Below are positions 48,947-57,861 of a DNA stretch of 64,000 nt, piece after piece. The stretch lies in contig JADJHP010000003.1 in NCBI GenBank assembly GCA_016707525.1, forward strand, positions 186,001 through 250,000. The letters run 5' to 3'. Position 1 is the stretch's first letter, and every line of letters starts with the position of its first letter. The notes below the pieces were generated by a model that did no database searches, was not told where the DNA came from, and was given only the letters and a program-made list of their open reading frames with translations. The position numbers and the translations under genes were made by a program. The stretch comes from Ignavibacteriota bacterium (lineage in GTDB: Bacteria; Bacteroidota; Ignavibacteria; UBA10030; UBA6906).

Positions 48947-50001
48947 AGGACCTCCACGAGCGCGTTCAGCATGGCGGTGTTCTCCCCGGGTGTACCGATC
49001 GTGACGCGGAGTGCCCTGTCGAGCATGGGATACGACGAGACGTCGCGGATCAGGATCCCCTTGTTTGCAAGGTGCTGGAATACCTCTTTCGGCGTCTTCC
49101 GATCCAACTCCATCAGGAGGAAATTGGCTTCCGACGGGTGCACGGTGACGCCCGGAAGGGCCGCAAGGGCGTGGCGCACGCGCTCACGTTCGTCCAGGAT
49201 CTTCCCGATCCAACCGCGGATCGAATCCCACCGGCGTATGAACACTTCGGCTCCTATGAGTGTGAAGATATTCACACTGTAGGGGAGTTTGATCTTGTTG
49301 AGCTGGACGGCCAGTGCGGGTGCCACCAGCGCATAGCCGAACCGGAGCCCCGCGGCTCCCATGGCCTTCGAGAACGTCTGCAGCACCACGAGCCTGTCAT
49401 ACCGGGTGATCAGGTGATGCAGCGAGCCCGGCGAGAAGTGTACGTAGGCCTCATCGAGGACAACGACACCCTCCGTCGATTCCAGGACACGTACGACATC
49501 GGCTTCCTGGAGATAGGTCCCGGTGGGATTGTTCGGCGAACACAACACGATCATCGCGGCCTTCGTCTCCCGTGCCGCGGCAATGATGCCATCGATGTCA
49601 TAGCGGAACGTCCGGTCCATCATCACTTCGCGGACGTCGGCTCCCAATCCACGCGCGAGGAGCTTGTAGAGCGTGAATGTGGGCTGACTGATCACGACGG
49701 TTGTGCCGCGTTCCAGGATCGACATGAACAGGAGCTGCAGCAGGTCGTTGGATCCGTTGCCCAGGAGCGTGCCCGCGGGTTCCCACCCGGCAAAACCCGC
49801 AACGAGGTCGATCTGCTCCTGCGGGATGAACGCCGGGTACCGCGACCAGTGTGCCGCGGCCAGCCGTTCGAGGACCTCCTTCTTGATCTCTTCGGGGAGC
49901 TCGTACGGGTTCTCGTTCTGGTTCAACTTCACCGTATGCGGATACTGTGCGAGATGATACTCGGCGAGGCCCAGGATCTCAGGACGGACGAGCGGTTTCA
50001 T
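48943..50001 (-). CDS. hisC: Histidinol-phosphate aminotransferase
   Basis: 352 residues from ATG 49999-50001, overlapping the hisD stop by four bases. This class I/II PLP enzyme has LNQNENPYELPEEIK at the start, SPNNPTGTYL, VVLDEAYVHFS, and the PLP-lysine region TFSKAMGAAGLRFGYA. It transaminates imidazole-acetol phosphate with glutamate. An upstream in-frame ATG lies within hisD and is not used. Confidence 0.96.
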   Translation of the reverse strand: MKPLVRPEILGLAEYHLAQYPHTVKLNQNENPYELPEEIKKEVLERLAAAHWSRYPAFIPQEQIDLVAGFAGWEPAGTLLGNGSNDLLQLLFMSILERGTTVVISQPTFTLYKLLARGLGADVREVMMDRTFRYDIDGIIAAARETKAAMIVLCSPNNPTGTYLQEADVVRVLESTEGVVVLDEAYVHFSPGSLHHLITRYDRLVVLQTFSKAMGAAGLRFGYALVAPALAVQLNKIKLPYSVNIFTLIGAEVFIRRWDSIRGWIGKILDERERVRHALAALPGVTVHPSEANFLLMELDRKTPKEVFQHLANKGILIRDVSSYPMLDRALRVTIGTPGENTAMLNALVEVL

Positions 50002-51284
50002 CGTTGTTTCCTCCGGATCGCCATCGACGCGGCGTGGCCCGCGAGCCCTTCGGCCCGGGCCAGCGTTTCGCCATAGGGTGCGAGTTTCATGAAATGTTCC
50101 TTCGAGCATTCGATGACATTGCTGAACGTGAGGAAATCCATCACATTCAAGGCGGAGCTGAACCGCGCCGTGCCGGATGTCGGCAGGGTGTGGTTCGGGC
50201 CTGCGACGTAGTCGCCCAGAGCCTCGGTCGCCCAGCGTCCGACGAAGATCGCACCGGCATGACGGATATCGCGCGACACCTTCCGTGCGTTCCGCGTGAC
50301 GATCTCCAGGTGCTCGGGGGCGATCGTGTTCGCCAGTTCCACAGCGACCTTCACCGACGGGACCACGATGATACGGCCGTTCTGTTCGAGTGAGGTACGC
50401 GCGATGAGCGAACGTGCCGCGCTTTCGAGTTGTGTCATCACCTCAGCCCCGATCCGGCCGGCCAGGTGGCGGGACGTGACAAGGCAGAGCGCGGTCGCAT
50501 CCTGGTCGTGTTCGGCCTGCGCGATGAGGTCCGCGGCCACGAAGGATGGATCGGCGGTCTCATCCGCGATCACCACCACTTCCGTGGGCCCCGCGATCAT
50601 GTCGATGCCCACGGTGCCATAGACGAGCTTTTTCGCGGCAGCCACATAGGCATTGCCGGGACCCGTGATCTTGTCCACCGCACGGATCGTCGCCGTGCCG
50701 AACGCAAGTGCCGCCACCGCCTGTGCGCCACCGATGCGGTAGATCTCCGTCACGCCGCATTCCGCGGCGGCAACGAGGACGGCGGGAGAGAGGCTGCCAT
50801 CCTTCCCTGCCGGGGTGACCATCACGATCTCGTTCACGCCGGCGATCGATGCGGGGACGGCATTCATGATCACCGTCGACGGATACGCCGCCTTTCCCCC
50901 GGGAACATAGATACCCACGCGCCTGAGCGGTTTGAAGCGCTGCTCGAGCCGGAGGCCGGCGTCGTTCATCGACCATGACTTCGGCATCTGCCTTTTGTGA
51001 TACCGGGCAACATTCGTACGGGCTTTCCGGAGCGCACGGAGCAGCTCTGCCGGCACGGCCTTGTAGGCAGCGCGGACCTCCGCATCGGTCACACGCATGC
51101 CGATCTTCTCGATATCCGGACAATCATAGGTGCGGGTATACTGCAGCACGGCAGCATCGCCGTCCCGTTCGACGGCGGTGAGGATCTCCTGTGCGCGGCC
51201 GATGACCGCGGGGTCGAGGGTATGTCGGCGGCGGAGAAGGGTGCGGACCGCGGCCTCGTCGTCGTTGAACTCAAGGATGCGCAT
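49998..51284 (-). CDS. hisD: Histidinol dehydrogenase
   Basis: 428 residues, normal length. Typical motifs: YVPGGKAAYPSTVIMNAVPA, DKITGPGNAYVAAAK, GPTEVVVIADETADP, AQAEHDQDATAL and GPNHTLPTSGTARF. A zinc-dependent enzyme that oxidises histidinol to histidine in two NAD+-linked steps. It overlaps hisG by 14 bases and hisC by four. Confidence 0.97.
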   Translation of the reverse strand: MRILEFNDDEAAVRTLLRRRHTLDPAVIGRAQEILTAVERDGDAAVLQYTRTYDCPDIEKIGMRVTDAEVRAAYKAVPAELLRALRKARTNVARYHKRQMPKSWSMNDAGLRLEQRFKPLRRVGIYVPGGKAAYPSTVIMNAVPASIAGVNEIVMVTPAGKDGSLSPAVLVAAAECGVTEIYRIGGAQAVAALAFGTATIRAVDKITGPGNAYVAAAKKLVYGTVGIDMIAGPTEVVVIADETADPSFVAADLIAQAEHDQDATALCLVTSRHLAGRIGAEVMTQLESAARSLIARTSLEQNGRIIVVPSVKVAVELANTIAPEHLEIVTRNARKVSRDIRHAGAIFVGRWATEALGDYVAGPNHTLPTSGTARFSSALNVMDFLTFSNVIECSKEHFMKLAPYGETLARAEGLAGHAASMAIRRKQR

Positions 51285-51906
51285 AGATCACCTTGTCCAG
51301 TGATGTGATGAGCTTCCGAACGGCCGCATTGCGCGTCTTCATCGCCGTGCGGTTCACAACGAACTTCGCGCTGACCGGAGCGATCTCTTCGACGATCCCG
51401 AGGCCGTTCTCCTTGAGCGTCCGGCCGGTCTCCACAAGATCCACGATCGCATCCGCCAGCCCGAGGATCGGTGCGATCTCCACGGAGCCTTCCAGCCGCA
51501 CGATATGTGTGTGCTGATGGCGCGCGGAAAAGAAACGTGTAGCGGTGCGCGGGTACTTCGTTGCGATGCGCAGATGGTCCAGGGCAGTGAGGTCGGATCC
51601 TTCGATGGCCGCGACGGCAAGCCGGCAGAGGCCGATGCGGAGGTCCAGCGGCTCATTCACATCGCATTCGAGTTCGCGGAGCACATCGCTCCCGACGATC
51701 CCGGCATCCACCGCACCCGACTCGACATAGACCGGGACATCGGCTGGTTTGAGGGCGACGAATTCATACTGCCCGCCCTTGTCCATGAAGGTGAGCTTCC
51801 GGCTCCCTACTCCGCCGTCGGTATCCACCCCTGCCCGTTGCAGAAGGCCGATGGCAGCATCGAAGAGCCTGCCTTTCGGCAGCGCGATCAGCAATGTCGA
51901 TCTCAT
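51271..51906 (-). CDS. hisG: ATP phosphoribosyltransferase, short form
   Basis: 211 residues, so the short HisG without the C-terminal regulatory domain; it needs HisZ, encoded directly upstream. Motifs: LLIALPKGRLFDAA at the start, DVPVYVESGAVDAGIVGSDV and the PRPP loop in DLVETGRTLKENGL. It catalyses the first committed step, ATP plus PRPP to PR-ATP. The four-base overlap with hisZ fits a fixed HisG:HisZ ratio. Confidence 0.96.
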   Translation of the reverse strand: MRSTLLIALPKGRLFDAAIGLLQRAGVDTDGGVGSRKLTFMDKGGQYEFVALKPADVPVYVESGAVDAGIVGSDVLRELECDVNEPLDLRIGLCRLAVAAIEGSDLTALDHLRIATKYPRTATRFFSARHQHTHIVRLEGSVEIAPILGLADAIVDLVETGRTLKENGLGIVEEIAPVSAKFVVNRTAMKTRNAAVRKLITSLDKVIYAHP

Positions 51907-52871
51907 CGCCCCTCCAGAATGCTATCCATCGTCAGCGAGAACCCGACGGCAGGCGAATCGCCGCCGAATGCGCGGAAGAGTGTATCATAACGGCCGCCCG
52001 TGCCCAACGGACTTCTGCGGGCAGGGCTCAACAGGGTGAACATGATACCGGTGTAGTATTCCATCTCGTCGATCTCGGTCAGGTCGAACACCAGGCGCTC
52101 CGCGTGTGGTGCGAGCGTTGCCGCGAGCTGCTGCAGGTGCGTGATCGCGGCACGGGATTCGGCATCGGTGAGCACGCCGGCGGCTTCTTCGAGGACCTCG
52201 GGGCCGCCGATGCACCGCGCAAGCACATGGACCTGTTCCCCGATCGCCGCCGTCACGCCCAACTCTTCGAGGTGGGTGGCAAGCGCACGTGCATCTTTGT
52301 GATCGATCTCGGATGCCAGGCGCTCGCGGGCCGTCTCCGGCAGGTTCGCGGCGTTCAGTATGCCCCGGAAGATGCCGGCATGGTTGATGTGCACGGAGGC
52401 GCTGGACATGCCGACAGCATCCAGGTTCTCGAGTGCGAGGGAGATCATTTCCGCATCGTGCGCGAGCGTGCTGCCGCCGATCAGCTCCGCGCCGACCTGC
52501 CAGAATTCCGCATACCCCCCTTTGCGGGGTTCCACGCGCCGGAAGACGTTCCCGCTGTACCACAGGCGCATCGGTTCTGCGCCGGGCGTGATGCGGGGCG
52601 CGACCATGCGTGCGACGGCAGGCGTAAAATCCGCACGCAGTGCCAGCAGGCGGTCCTCACGGTCCAGAAACTTGAAGGCACGTTCGGAGATGACCTGGTT
52701 CCCGCGGGTGTACATATCCAGGAATTCGATCCCTGACGGGAGCACCTCACGGTACCCGCGCGCGTCAAAGATCGCCGCCAGCCGTGCATCGGTCTGCCGG
52801 CGCCGGGCCGCATCCTGCGATGCCAGATCCCGGAAGCCGGGGGGCAGTGCTGAAGCTGATAATGGTGTCAT
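51903..52871 (-). CDS. hisZ: ATP phosphoribosyltransferase regulatory subunit
   Basis: 322 residues, a histidyl-tRNA-synthetase-like protein without catalytic activity: PPGFRDLASQDAARRR, LRADFTPAVARMVA, MRLWYSGNVFRR, and GGRYDTLFRAFGG near the end. It binds short HisG and senses histidine. First structural gene of the his operon; ATG 52869-52871 has AGAGGG upstream and lies 17 bases after the attenuator hairpin. Confidence 0.94.
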   Translation of the reverse strand: MTPLSASALPPGFRDLASQDAARRRQTDARLAAIFDARGYREVLPSGIEFLDMYTRGNQVISERAFKFLDREDRLLALRADFTPAVARMVAPRITPGAEPMRLWYSGNVFRRVEPRKGGYAEFWQVGAELIGGSTLAHDAEMISLALENLDAVGMSSASVHINHAGIFRGILNAANLPETARERLASEIDHKDARALATHLEELGVTAAIGEQVHVLARCIGGPEVLEEAAGVLTDAESRAAITHLQQLAATLAPHAERLVFDLTEIDEMEYYTGIMFTLLSPARRSPLGTGGRYDTLFRAFGGDSPAVGFSLTMDSILEGR

Positions 52872-52888
52872 GTTCCCTCTGAAAGCCA

Positions 52889-52921
52889 GAAGCCCCTCCC
52901 GGTGGTACCAGGAAGGGCTTC
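52889..52921 (-). terminator. his attenuator terminator hairpin
   Basis: On the minus strand GAAGCCCTTCC pairs with GGAGGGGCTTC (one U-G pair) around a loop containing TGGTACCA. It is located between the leader peptide and hisZ. Only TGGCTTTC follows, so it may be a weak intrinsic terminator, or it may also affect the hisZ Shine-Dalgarno, which lies just downstream. Confidence 0.65.
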
Positions 52922-52943
52922 GTGTTCAATTCGTACGAACAGA

Positions 52944-52960
52944 CCTTTCCATCACCCACC
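52944..52960 (-). promoter_or_regulatory. his antiterminator 5' arm
   Basis: The minus strand reads GGTGGGTGATGGAAAGG. GGTGG can pair with CCACC, and GGAAAGG (with one bulge) with CCTTCC, of the terminator's left arm and loop, so it competes with the terminator helix. It covers the leader stop codon (52952-52954): a ribosome finishing the leader would mask this arm, whereas one stalled on the His codons (52979-52999) would leave it free. Confidence 0.65.
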
Positions 52961-53014
52961 AGAGGATCCGGTGCGAATATGGTGATGATGGTAATGATGA
53001 CCGAGGCTGTTCAT
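52952..53014 (-). CDS. hisL: his operon leader peptide
   Basis: A 20-codon frame, ATG 53012-53014 to TGA 52952-52954, with the run HHYHHHH at codons 6-12: six histidines in seven codons, far above any chance level. It lies between a sigma-70 promoter and the nine-gene his operon, and mutually exclusive RNA helices follow. This matches the logic of E. coli hisL, although the sequence is not similar. The ATG is only about eight bases from the -10 box, so the mRNA would be leaderless or nearly so, with no Shine-Dalgarno. It acts only in cis by ribosome stalling under histidyl-tRNA shortage. Confidence 0.85.
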   Translation of the reverse strand: MNSLGHHYHHHHIRTGSSGG

Positions 53015-53022
53015 GATGGCTC

Positions 53023-53051
53023 AGTATACAGTTTTTTCAGTTCAGAGTCAA
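53023..53051 (-). promoter_or_regulatory. Promoter of the his operon
   Basis: -35 TTGACT (53046-53051) and -10 TATACT (53023-53028), five of six consensus matches each judged by eye, with an exact 17-base spacer. It begins nine bases after the TonB receptor stop codon. The predicted start of transcription is at about 53016. Confidence 0.8.
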
Positions 53052-53059
53052 CGCCCGGC

Positions 53060-55339
53060 CTAGAATTCAGCGCTCACCCCGATGGAGGGGAGGATCCCGA
53101 TCGAGCTGTTGTTGATCTCCACCTTCTGCTCCCGGGCGTTCCAGCGCACACTGCCGGTGTTCTTATAGTTGTAGATGTTCTGGATATCGATGTACGCGAT
53201 CAGGTTCCATGCGTCAAAATTCCAGCGCCGTTCCACCCGTACATCCAGGCTATGGAGAGGATCGACGTTCCGCGCATTGTACTCGGCGACGTTCTGTGTG
53301 CCCGTTGAGGTGAAGGGTGTGTACGGACGCCCGGTGGCAAAGCGGAACTTCATGCTCCCCGACCAGTTCTCGTCGAACATATAGCCGCCCGACAGATTGA
53401 CGATCACATCCTGCTCGAACGTCCCGGACCGCTCCACGCCGTCCAACGCCGTGAACCGCGAACGCGCCAGCGTCAGGCTTGCGAGCCCGTACACCGGAGA
53501 ATCGGACAGCTTCTTCTGGACGAGCAATTCGATGCCGTAGGCACGCCCCTTCCCGCCACTCACGAGACGGTCCAGCCCGAACGAGGCAAAGTTGTCGTCC
53601 GACCCCTCGAAACCACCCCCCGTGTTGGCAAGCACCAGATACGGGCGGTCCACGCTTGCCGGGTAGTCAGCGTATCGTTTCAGGAAGCCTTCGACCCGGA
53701 CCTTCAGGTCTGCCTGCAGGAGATGCTCCACGCCGAGAATGTACTGATCCACGGCGATCGGCTTGAGGTCGCGGTTCGCCGGATTGGAGACAAGCCAGAT
53801 ATAGGACGGACTCTGATAGTATCGTCCGATGCTCGCCGATGCCGAGGTGAGCGGAGTGATCTCGTAGCCGAGAGACCCCCGCGGTGCGAACGTCGCTTTC
53901 TGTTCGATGAGATCGAAATAGTCGAGGCGGCCGCCCAGCGTGAGGGTCAACCGGTCCAGCGGATGCCCGGAGGCCTGGACATACGACGACGCCTTCGTTG
54001 CACGGCTTGCGTAGTCATTCACCTGGACGTCGAGGGTATCACCGAACGTGGTGACATAGCCGGGGAGTGCCAGGTTCGAAGTGAAGTTGATATTCTTCAC
54101 CGACGCCCCGGCGGACATCTCGATCGAGGAGGAGACCTTATACACGATATCGGCGCGCAGCCCGGTCTCGCCTTCCTTGGACCTGTTCATGAAGATCGGA
54201 TTCAACAACGAATCACGTTGCAGGCCATCATAGGTGACAGAGGATCGGCTCAGTGTCAGCGATGCAAAGCCATGGGAGAACAGGTTGCGCCAGGAAAAGC
54301 CTGACGCATACTGCCGCTGATCGGTCCCGAGCACGCGTGAGTTCTTGAAACGGTCGTCCGCATCGCGGTCGAACCACGACACATCGTCGATCGCGCCGAC
54401 GGCGAGGAACGTCACTTCATTGTGAGCGTCGATGGAATAGTTGGCCCGGCCGAGGAAATCCCAGTACTCCGGCACGAACGAGAATCCCGCCGCTTTGAAA
54501 ATGAAATCCAGATAGCTCCGCCGCGCCGAGAAGAGGAACGTGCCGGAGGAGCCGACGGGTCCCTCGAGATTGAGACCGAACTGGGTCGCCGAGATCGTCG
54601 CCTTGCCTCCGAGGCGGTCCGAGCGGCCATCACGGAGCGTGATGTTGAGGACGGACGACAGGCGATCGCCGTAGCGCACCCCGAATCCGCCGGTGGAGAA
54701 GGAGGTCTCGCGCACGAAATCCAGGTTGATGAAGCTCAGCGGGCCGCCGCTCGAACCCTGGGTACCGAAGTGGTTGATGTTGGGGATCTCGATGTTGTCC
54801 ACGGTGAAGAGGTTCTCCGATGGAGCGCCGCCGCGCACGACGAGGTCGTTGCGGCCGGACTGGACCTGCGCGACGCCGGGGAGGACGGAGATGGCGCGGA
54901 TCACATCCTCAAAGCCGCCGGGTGAACGTCGGATCTCTTCATAGGACAGTTTCTGGATGCTCACCGGGGCGTCGGGCGATTTTTGAAAGTAGTTCGCACG
55001 GACCTCCACGCCTTCGAGTCCGATGGCGGACTCATGGAGCTCAAAGCGCAGGTCGAGCTTGCGTCCGGAGGCAACGACGACATCGCTGATGATCTCCGGC
55101 TCATAGCCGACGATGGAGGCCCGGACCTGGTAGGTACCGAACGGGATCCCGGTGATGGTGAACTTCCCTTCTTCATTCGAGGAGGCCCCGAGCGACGAAC
55201 CGAGGATCTGGACTGCCGCAGAAGGGAGGGGTTCAAGGGTGGATTTATCAACCACGATCCCGGAGACAGCGCCGGTTTGGGCGGAAGCCTGGCCGGGGAA
55301 AAGGAATGCTGTGACAAGGAGAAGGAGTGTGAGTTTCAT
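53060..55339 (-). CDS. TonB-dependent outer-membrane receptor with carboxypeptidase-like N-terminal domain
   Basis: 759 residues. Signal peptide (MKLTLLLLVTAFLFPGQASA), then a CarboxypepD_reg-like domain (GAVSGIVVDKSTLEPLPSAA, residues about 22-110), a plug domain (RRSPGGFEDVIRAISVLPGV, LVVRGGAPSENLFTVDNIEI) and a barrel ending ILPSIGVSAEF with a terminal phenylalanine. This SusC/TonB-type architecture is typical of Bacteroidota and relatives. It imports an unidentified ligand with TonB energy. No SusD partner is adjacent. The upstream gap 55340-55441 is AT-rich and probably holds its promoter. Confidence 0.93.
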   Translation of the reverse strand: MKLTLLLLVTAFLFPGQASAQTGAVSGIVVDKSTLEPLPSAAVQILGSSLGASSNEEGKFTITGIPFGTYQVRASIVGYEPEIISDVVVASGRKLDLRFELHESAIGLEGVEVRANYFQKSPDAPVSIQKLSYEEIRRSPGGFEDVIRAISVLPGVAQVQSGRNDLVVRGGAPSENLFTVDNIEIPNINHFGTQGSSGGPLSFINLDFVRETSFSTGGFGVRYGDRLSSVLNITLRDGRSDRLGGKATISATQFGLNLEGPVGSSGTFLFSARRSYLDFIFKAAGFSFVPEYWDFLGRANYSIDAHNEVTFLAVGAIDDVSWFDRDADDRFKNSRVLGTDQRQYASGFSWRNLFSHGFASLTLSRSSVTYDGLQRDSLLNPIFMNRSKEGETGLRADIVYKVSSSIEMSAGASVKNINFTSNLALPGYVTTFGDTLDVQVNDYASRATKASSYVQASGHPLDRLTLTLGGRLDYFDLIEQKATFAPRGSLGYEITPLTSASASIGRYYQSPSYIWLVSNPANRDLKPIAVDQYILGVEHLLQADLKVRVEGFLKRYADYPASVDRPYLVLANTGGGFEGSDDNFASFGLDRLVSGGKGRAYGIELLVQKKLSDSPVYGLASLTLARSRFTALDGVERSGTFEQDVIVNLSGGYMFDENWSGSMKFRFATGRPYTPFTSTGTQNVAEYNARNVDPLHSLDVRVERRWNFDAWNLIAYIDIQNIYNYKNTGSVRWNAREQKVEINNSSIGILPSIGVSAEF

Positions 55340-55441
55340 TGAAATGGTCGATTTTCGCTATTTTCGGTTAAATCGCACAAAACGAACTATCGCCATATTT
55401 AACCCCGAACAGCCGAATTTCGTTCCATGCTCATACAAAAT

Positions 55442-55864
55442 TTAGTCCGATATGCGGCCACGGTTCCGCTTGATCTCGCCCCTCTTTTTCTTGGAACGGA
55501 CACGCTCCTCTTTGGATCCACGGGAAGGCTTCGTGGCAACTCGCCTTTTCCGGGGAATGAGTGCCACGCGGATCGTCTCCGCGAGACGTGCCAATGCGGT
55601 CTCCCGGTTCTGCCACTGGCTCCGTGACTCCTGGACGACGATCTGCAGGACGCCATCATCATCCAACTTTGTGCGCAGCGCCGACCGGAGGCGATGTCGT
55701 TGCGCATCGCTGAATGCGGATGACGCGGCGAGATCGAACAGGAGCTCCACGCGGCTCTCCACCTTGTTCACATTCTGTCCGCCGGGCCCTCCGCTTCGCG
55801 CGAAGCGGAAGCGGATCTCCCGGGCGGGGATCACCACGCCCTCGCTGACCTCGAGACCGTCCAC
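55442..55864 (-). CDS. arfB: Alternative ribosome-rescue factor ArfB (YaeJ)
   Basis: 140 residues. The catalytic GGQ is in RSGGPGGQNVNKVESRVEL; the C-terminus is a lysine/arginine-rich tail (SKEERVRSKKKRGEIKRNRG), which inserts into the empty mRNA channel of stalled ribosomes. It lacks the codon-recognition domains of RF1 and RF2. It hydrolyses peptidyl-tRNA on non-stop ribosomes. The start is a GTG at 55862-55864 with AAGGA unusually close; a GTG nine codons later is an alternative. Confidence 0.93.
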   Translation of the reverse strand: MDGLEVSEGVVIPAREIRFRFARSGGPGGQNVNKVESRVELLFDLAASSAFSDAQRHRLRSALRTKLDDDGVLQIVVQESRSQWQNRETALARLAETIRVALIPRKRRVATKPSRGSKEERVRSKKKRGEIKRNRGRISD

Positions 55865-55906
55865 GTTCCTTGCTCTTCTGTTGTGTTCTGAGTATGTTGC
55901 AGTACA

Positions 55907-56194
55907 ATGAACGGTATTTCCATCGCTCCCGCAAGTTCTCCCATGGCATCACACACGCAGACCTCCAACGGTTACACGATCGACCTTCAGCAGCGGACGG
56001 ATATTGGCTGCGTATGGACCGTCCGGACCTACAAGAAGATCCTTGGATTCAAGCGCCTCATCAGCTCCGATTGGTTCCTGAACCGTGAGCAGGCGGACCT
56101 GTTCGCTCTGCAGCTTGCCACAGAACTCGAGCGCGGTACGGAGTTGATCAAGAAACGCCGCCCGGGATGGATCCTCCGCCGCCCGGCGCACTGA
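55907..56194 (+). CDS. Conserved-looking small hypothetical protein
   Basis: 95 residues, or 83 from ATG 55943. Basic C-terminus (ELIKKRRPGWILRRPAH); the middle reads GCVWTVRTYKKILGFKRLIS. No signal, membrane helix or known motif. It lies between divergent arfB and the POT transporter gene, 34 bases ahead of the latter, so it may share its transcript. I do not recognise a family. Confidence 0.5.
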   Translation: MNGISIAPASSPMASHTQTSNGYTIDLQQRTDIGCVWTVRTYKKILGFKRLISSDWFLNREQADLFALQLATELERGTELIKKRRPGWILRRPAH

Positions 56195-56228
56195 CACACT
56201 TCCACTCCACCAACATAGGGAATACCGC

Positions 56229-57716
56229 ATGGACTCTCCACGCGGACTCGGACTGCTGCGGAGCTACCCGCGCGTCTTCTGGCTCGCCAACATCATGGAA
56301 CTGTTCGAGCGGGGGGCGTACTACGGGCTCAACTCGGTCCTCGCCATCTATCTCACCAACACCGTCGTTGAAGGCGGGCTCGGGTTCACCGAGCAGTCGG
56401 TCGGGTTCCTCCAGGGATTGATCTATGCCGCGACCTACATCATCCCGATCCTGGGCGGGGCGCTGGCCGACCGGTACGGATACCGCCGGATGCTCCTCGT
56501 TGCGTTCTCGTTCCTGTCCGCCGGATATTTCCTTGCGGGACAGATGTCAGGGTACGGCGCTGTCTTCGCCTCCCTGCTCCTCATGGCATCGGGTTCCGGA
56601 CTCTTCAAGCCGATCATCTCGGGCACCATTGCACGGACCACGAACGAGCAGAACTCCGGCTTCGGATTCGGCATCTACTACTGGATGATCAATCTTGGCG
56701 CCTTCCTCGCACCATTGCTCGTCAGCTACCTCAAAGGATTCTCCTGGACATGGGTCTTCATGGCATCATCGCTCTATTGCGGCCTCATGCTGCTGCCCAC
56801 CGTGTTCCTGTTCCGCGATCCGCCCCGTCCGGCGAACACGAGAACGATCCGCGAAGTGCTCACCGGCGCCGCCGAGGTACTCGGTGACGCGCGGTTCATG
56901 CTCATGATCTTCGTCTACTCGGGGTTCTGGATCCTGTACTTTCAGAATTTCGGTTCCGTGCTCTGGTTCCTCCGCGACTTCATCTCGCCGGCCCCGATCA
57001 ATGAGTTCTTCGCTGGGATCGGGATCCCGCTCTCCTTCGATTCCGAACATGTCACGGTGATCAACGCCGGTACGATCATCCTCCTGCAGGTGCTCGTGAG
57101 CAGACTCGTGAAGAATGTCCCGCCGCTGCGTGCCATGGTGATCGGCATCGGCATCGGTGTCATGGGCTTCATCTGCCTCTCCTTCGCAACGAATGTCTGG
57201 ATCTTCATCCTCGGCATCGCCGTCTTCTCCGTAGGCGAAATGACGGCGCATCCAAAGTACTACAGTTACGTGGGGCTCGTTGCACCGCAGGACCGGAAAG
57301 CCGTGTACATGGGGTACGCCTTCCTGTACGGCGTCGTGGGAAGCCTGATCGGATCCAATCTCGGCGGCATGATGTACGAGGCCATGCTCAAACCGCTCCT
57401 CGGCACCGCCGACCCGTCGGGCGACATCCGTCAGTTCTGGCTCATCTTTGCCGGACTCGGTTTCGTTGCCATGGCGGGGCTTATGCTGTACAACCGGACC
57501 TTTGCTACGGACACCCCTGAAACGCGGGCGCTGGCACGAAAGATCATGATCGGCCTCTATACGGCACTGTGCCTGATCGGCCTCTGGTTCCTGTATTCCG
57601 CGCTCTTCCGCAGCCCGTCCATCCCGTACAGGACGGTCGTCCAGGCTGCGATCATGATCCTTCTGGGCGCTGGTGGGATCACGATCTCATTCAGGAAAAC
57701 TGCACGAGGAGGCTGA
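56229..57716 (+). CDS. Proton-dependent oligopeptide transporter (POT/PTR2 family)
   Basis: 495 residues with about 12-14 membrane helices. The POT signature ELFERGAYYGLNSVL (ExxERxxYYG) is at residues about 24-38, followed by LGGALADRYGYRRML and SGSGLFKPIISGTI. These MFS transporters import di- and tripeptides with protons at the inner membrane. The variant ERG in place of ERF is seen in some bacterial members. It fits peptide use along with the C69 dipeptidase but is not linked to it. Confidence 0.9.
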   Translation: MDSPRGLGLLRSYPRVFWLANIMELFERGAYYGLNSVLAIYLTNTVVEGGLGFTEQSVGFLQGLIYAATYIIPILGGALADRYGYRRMLLVAFSFLSAGYFLAGQMSGYGAVFASLLLMASGSGLFKPIISGTIARTTNEQNSGFGFGIYYWMINLGAFLAPLLVSYLKGFSWTWVFMASSLYCGLMLLPTVFLFRDPPRPANTRTIREVLTGAAEVLGDARFMLMIFVYSGFWILYFQNFGSVLWFLRDFISPAPINEFFAGIGIPLSFDSEHVTVINAGTIILLQVLVSRLVKNVPPLRAMVIGIGIGVMGFICLSFATNVWIFILGIAVFSVGEMTAHPKYYSYVGLVAPQDRKAVYMGYAFLYGVVGSLIGSNLGGMMYEAMLKPLLGTADPSGDIRQFWLIFAGLGFVAMAGLMLYNRTFATDTPETRALARKIMIGLYTALCLIGLWFLYSALFRSPSIPYRTVVQAAIMILLGAGGITISFRKTARGG

Positions 57717-57765
57717 TTTTCCGCACCTGGTGATGATCTCCTGCGCGGGGTGACACACGCGGGCT

Positions 57766-57809
57766 CAAATCCGGCGAAAATAAGCGGTCAACCATTGGCA
57801 CCGGATTTG
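57766..57809. promoter_or_regulatory. Inverted repeat upstream of the lipoprotein gene
   Basis: CAAATCCGG (57766-57774) and CCGGATTTG (57801-57809) are perfect 9-base inverted repeats 26 bases apart. They lie in the 57717-57861 gap and could be an operator or the POT gene terminator. No clear promoter seen. Confidence 0.35.
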
Positions 57810-57861
57810 TCTAACGATTGCATCATCTCAGGGAGAACAGGGACGTATGAAAGGGCACACA

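Noticed and set aside
52979..52999. His-codon run as a cloning-tag or vector artefact
   Set aside because: The run includes a Tyr, lies exactly between a native promoter and hisZ, and is followed by competing RNA helices; it is a leader peptide.
52872..53014. T-box riboswitch ahead of hisZ
   Set aside because: The leader is too short for a T-box and has no recognisable T-box sequence; the short His-rich frame explains the arrangement.
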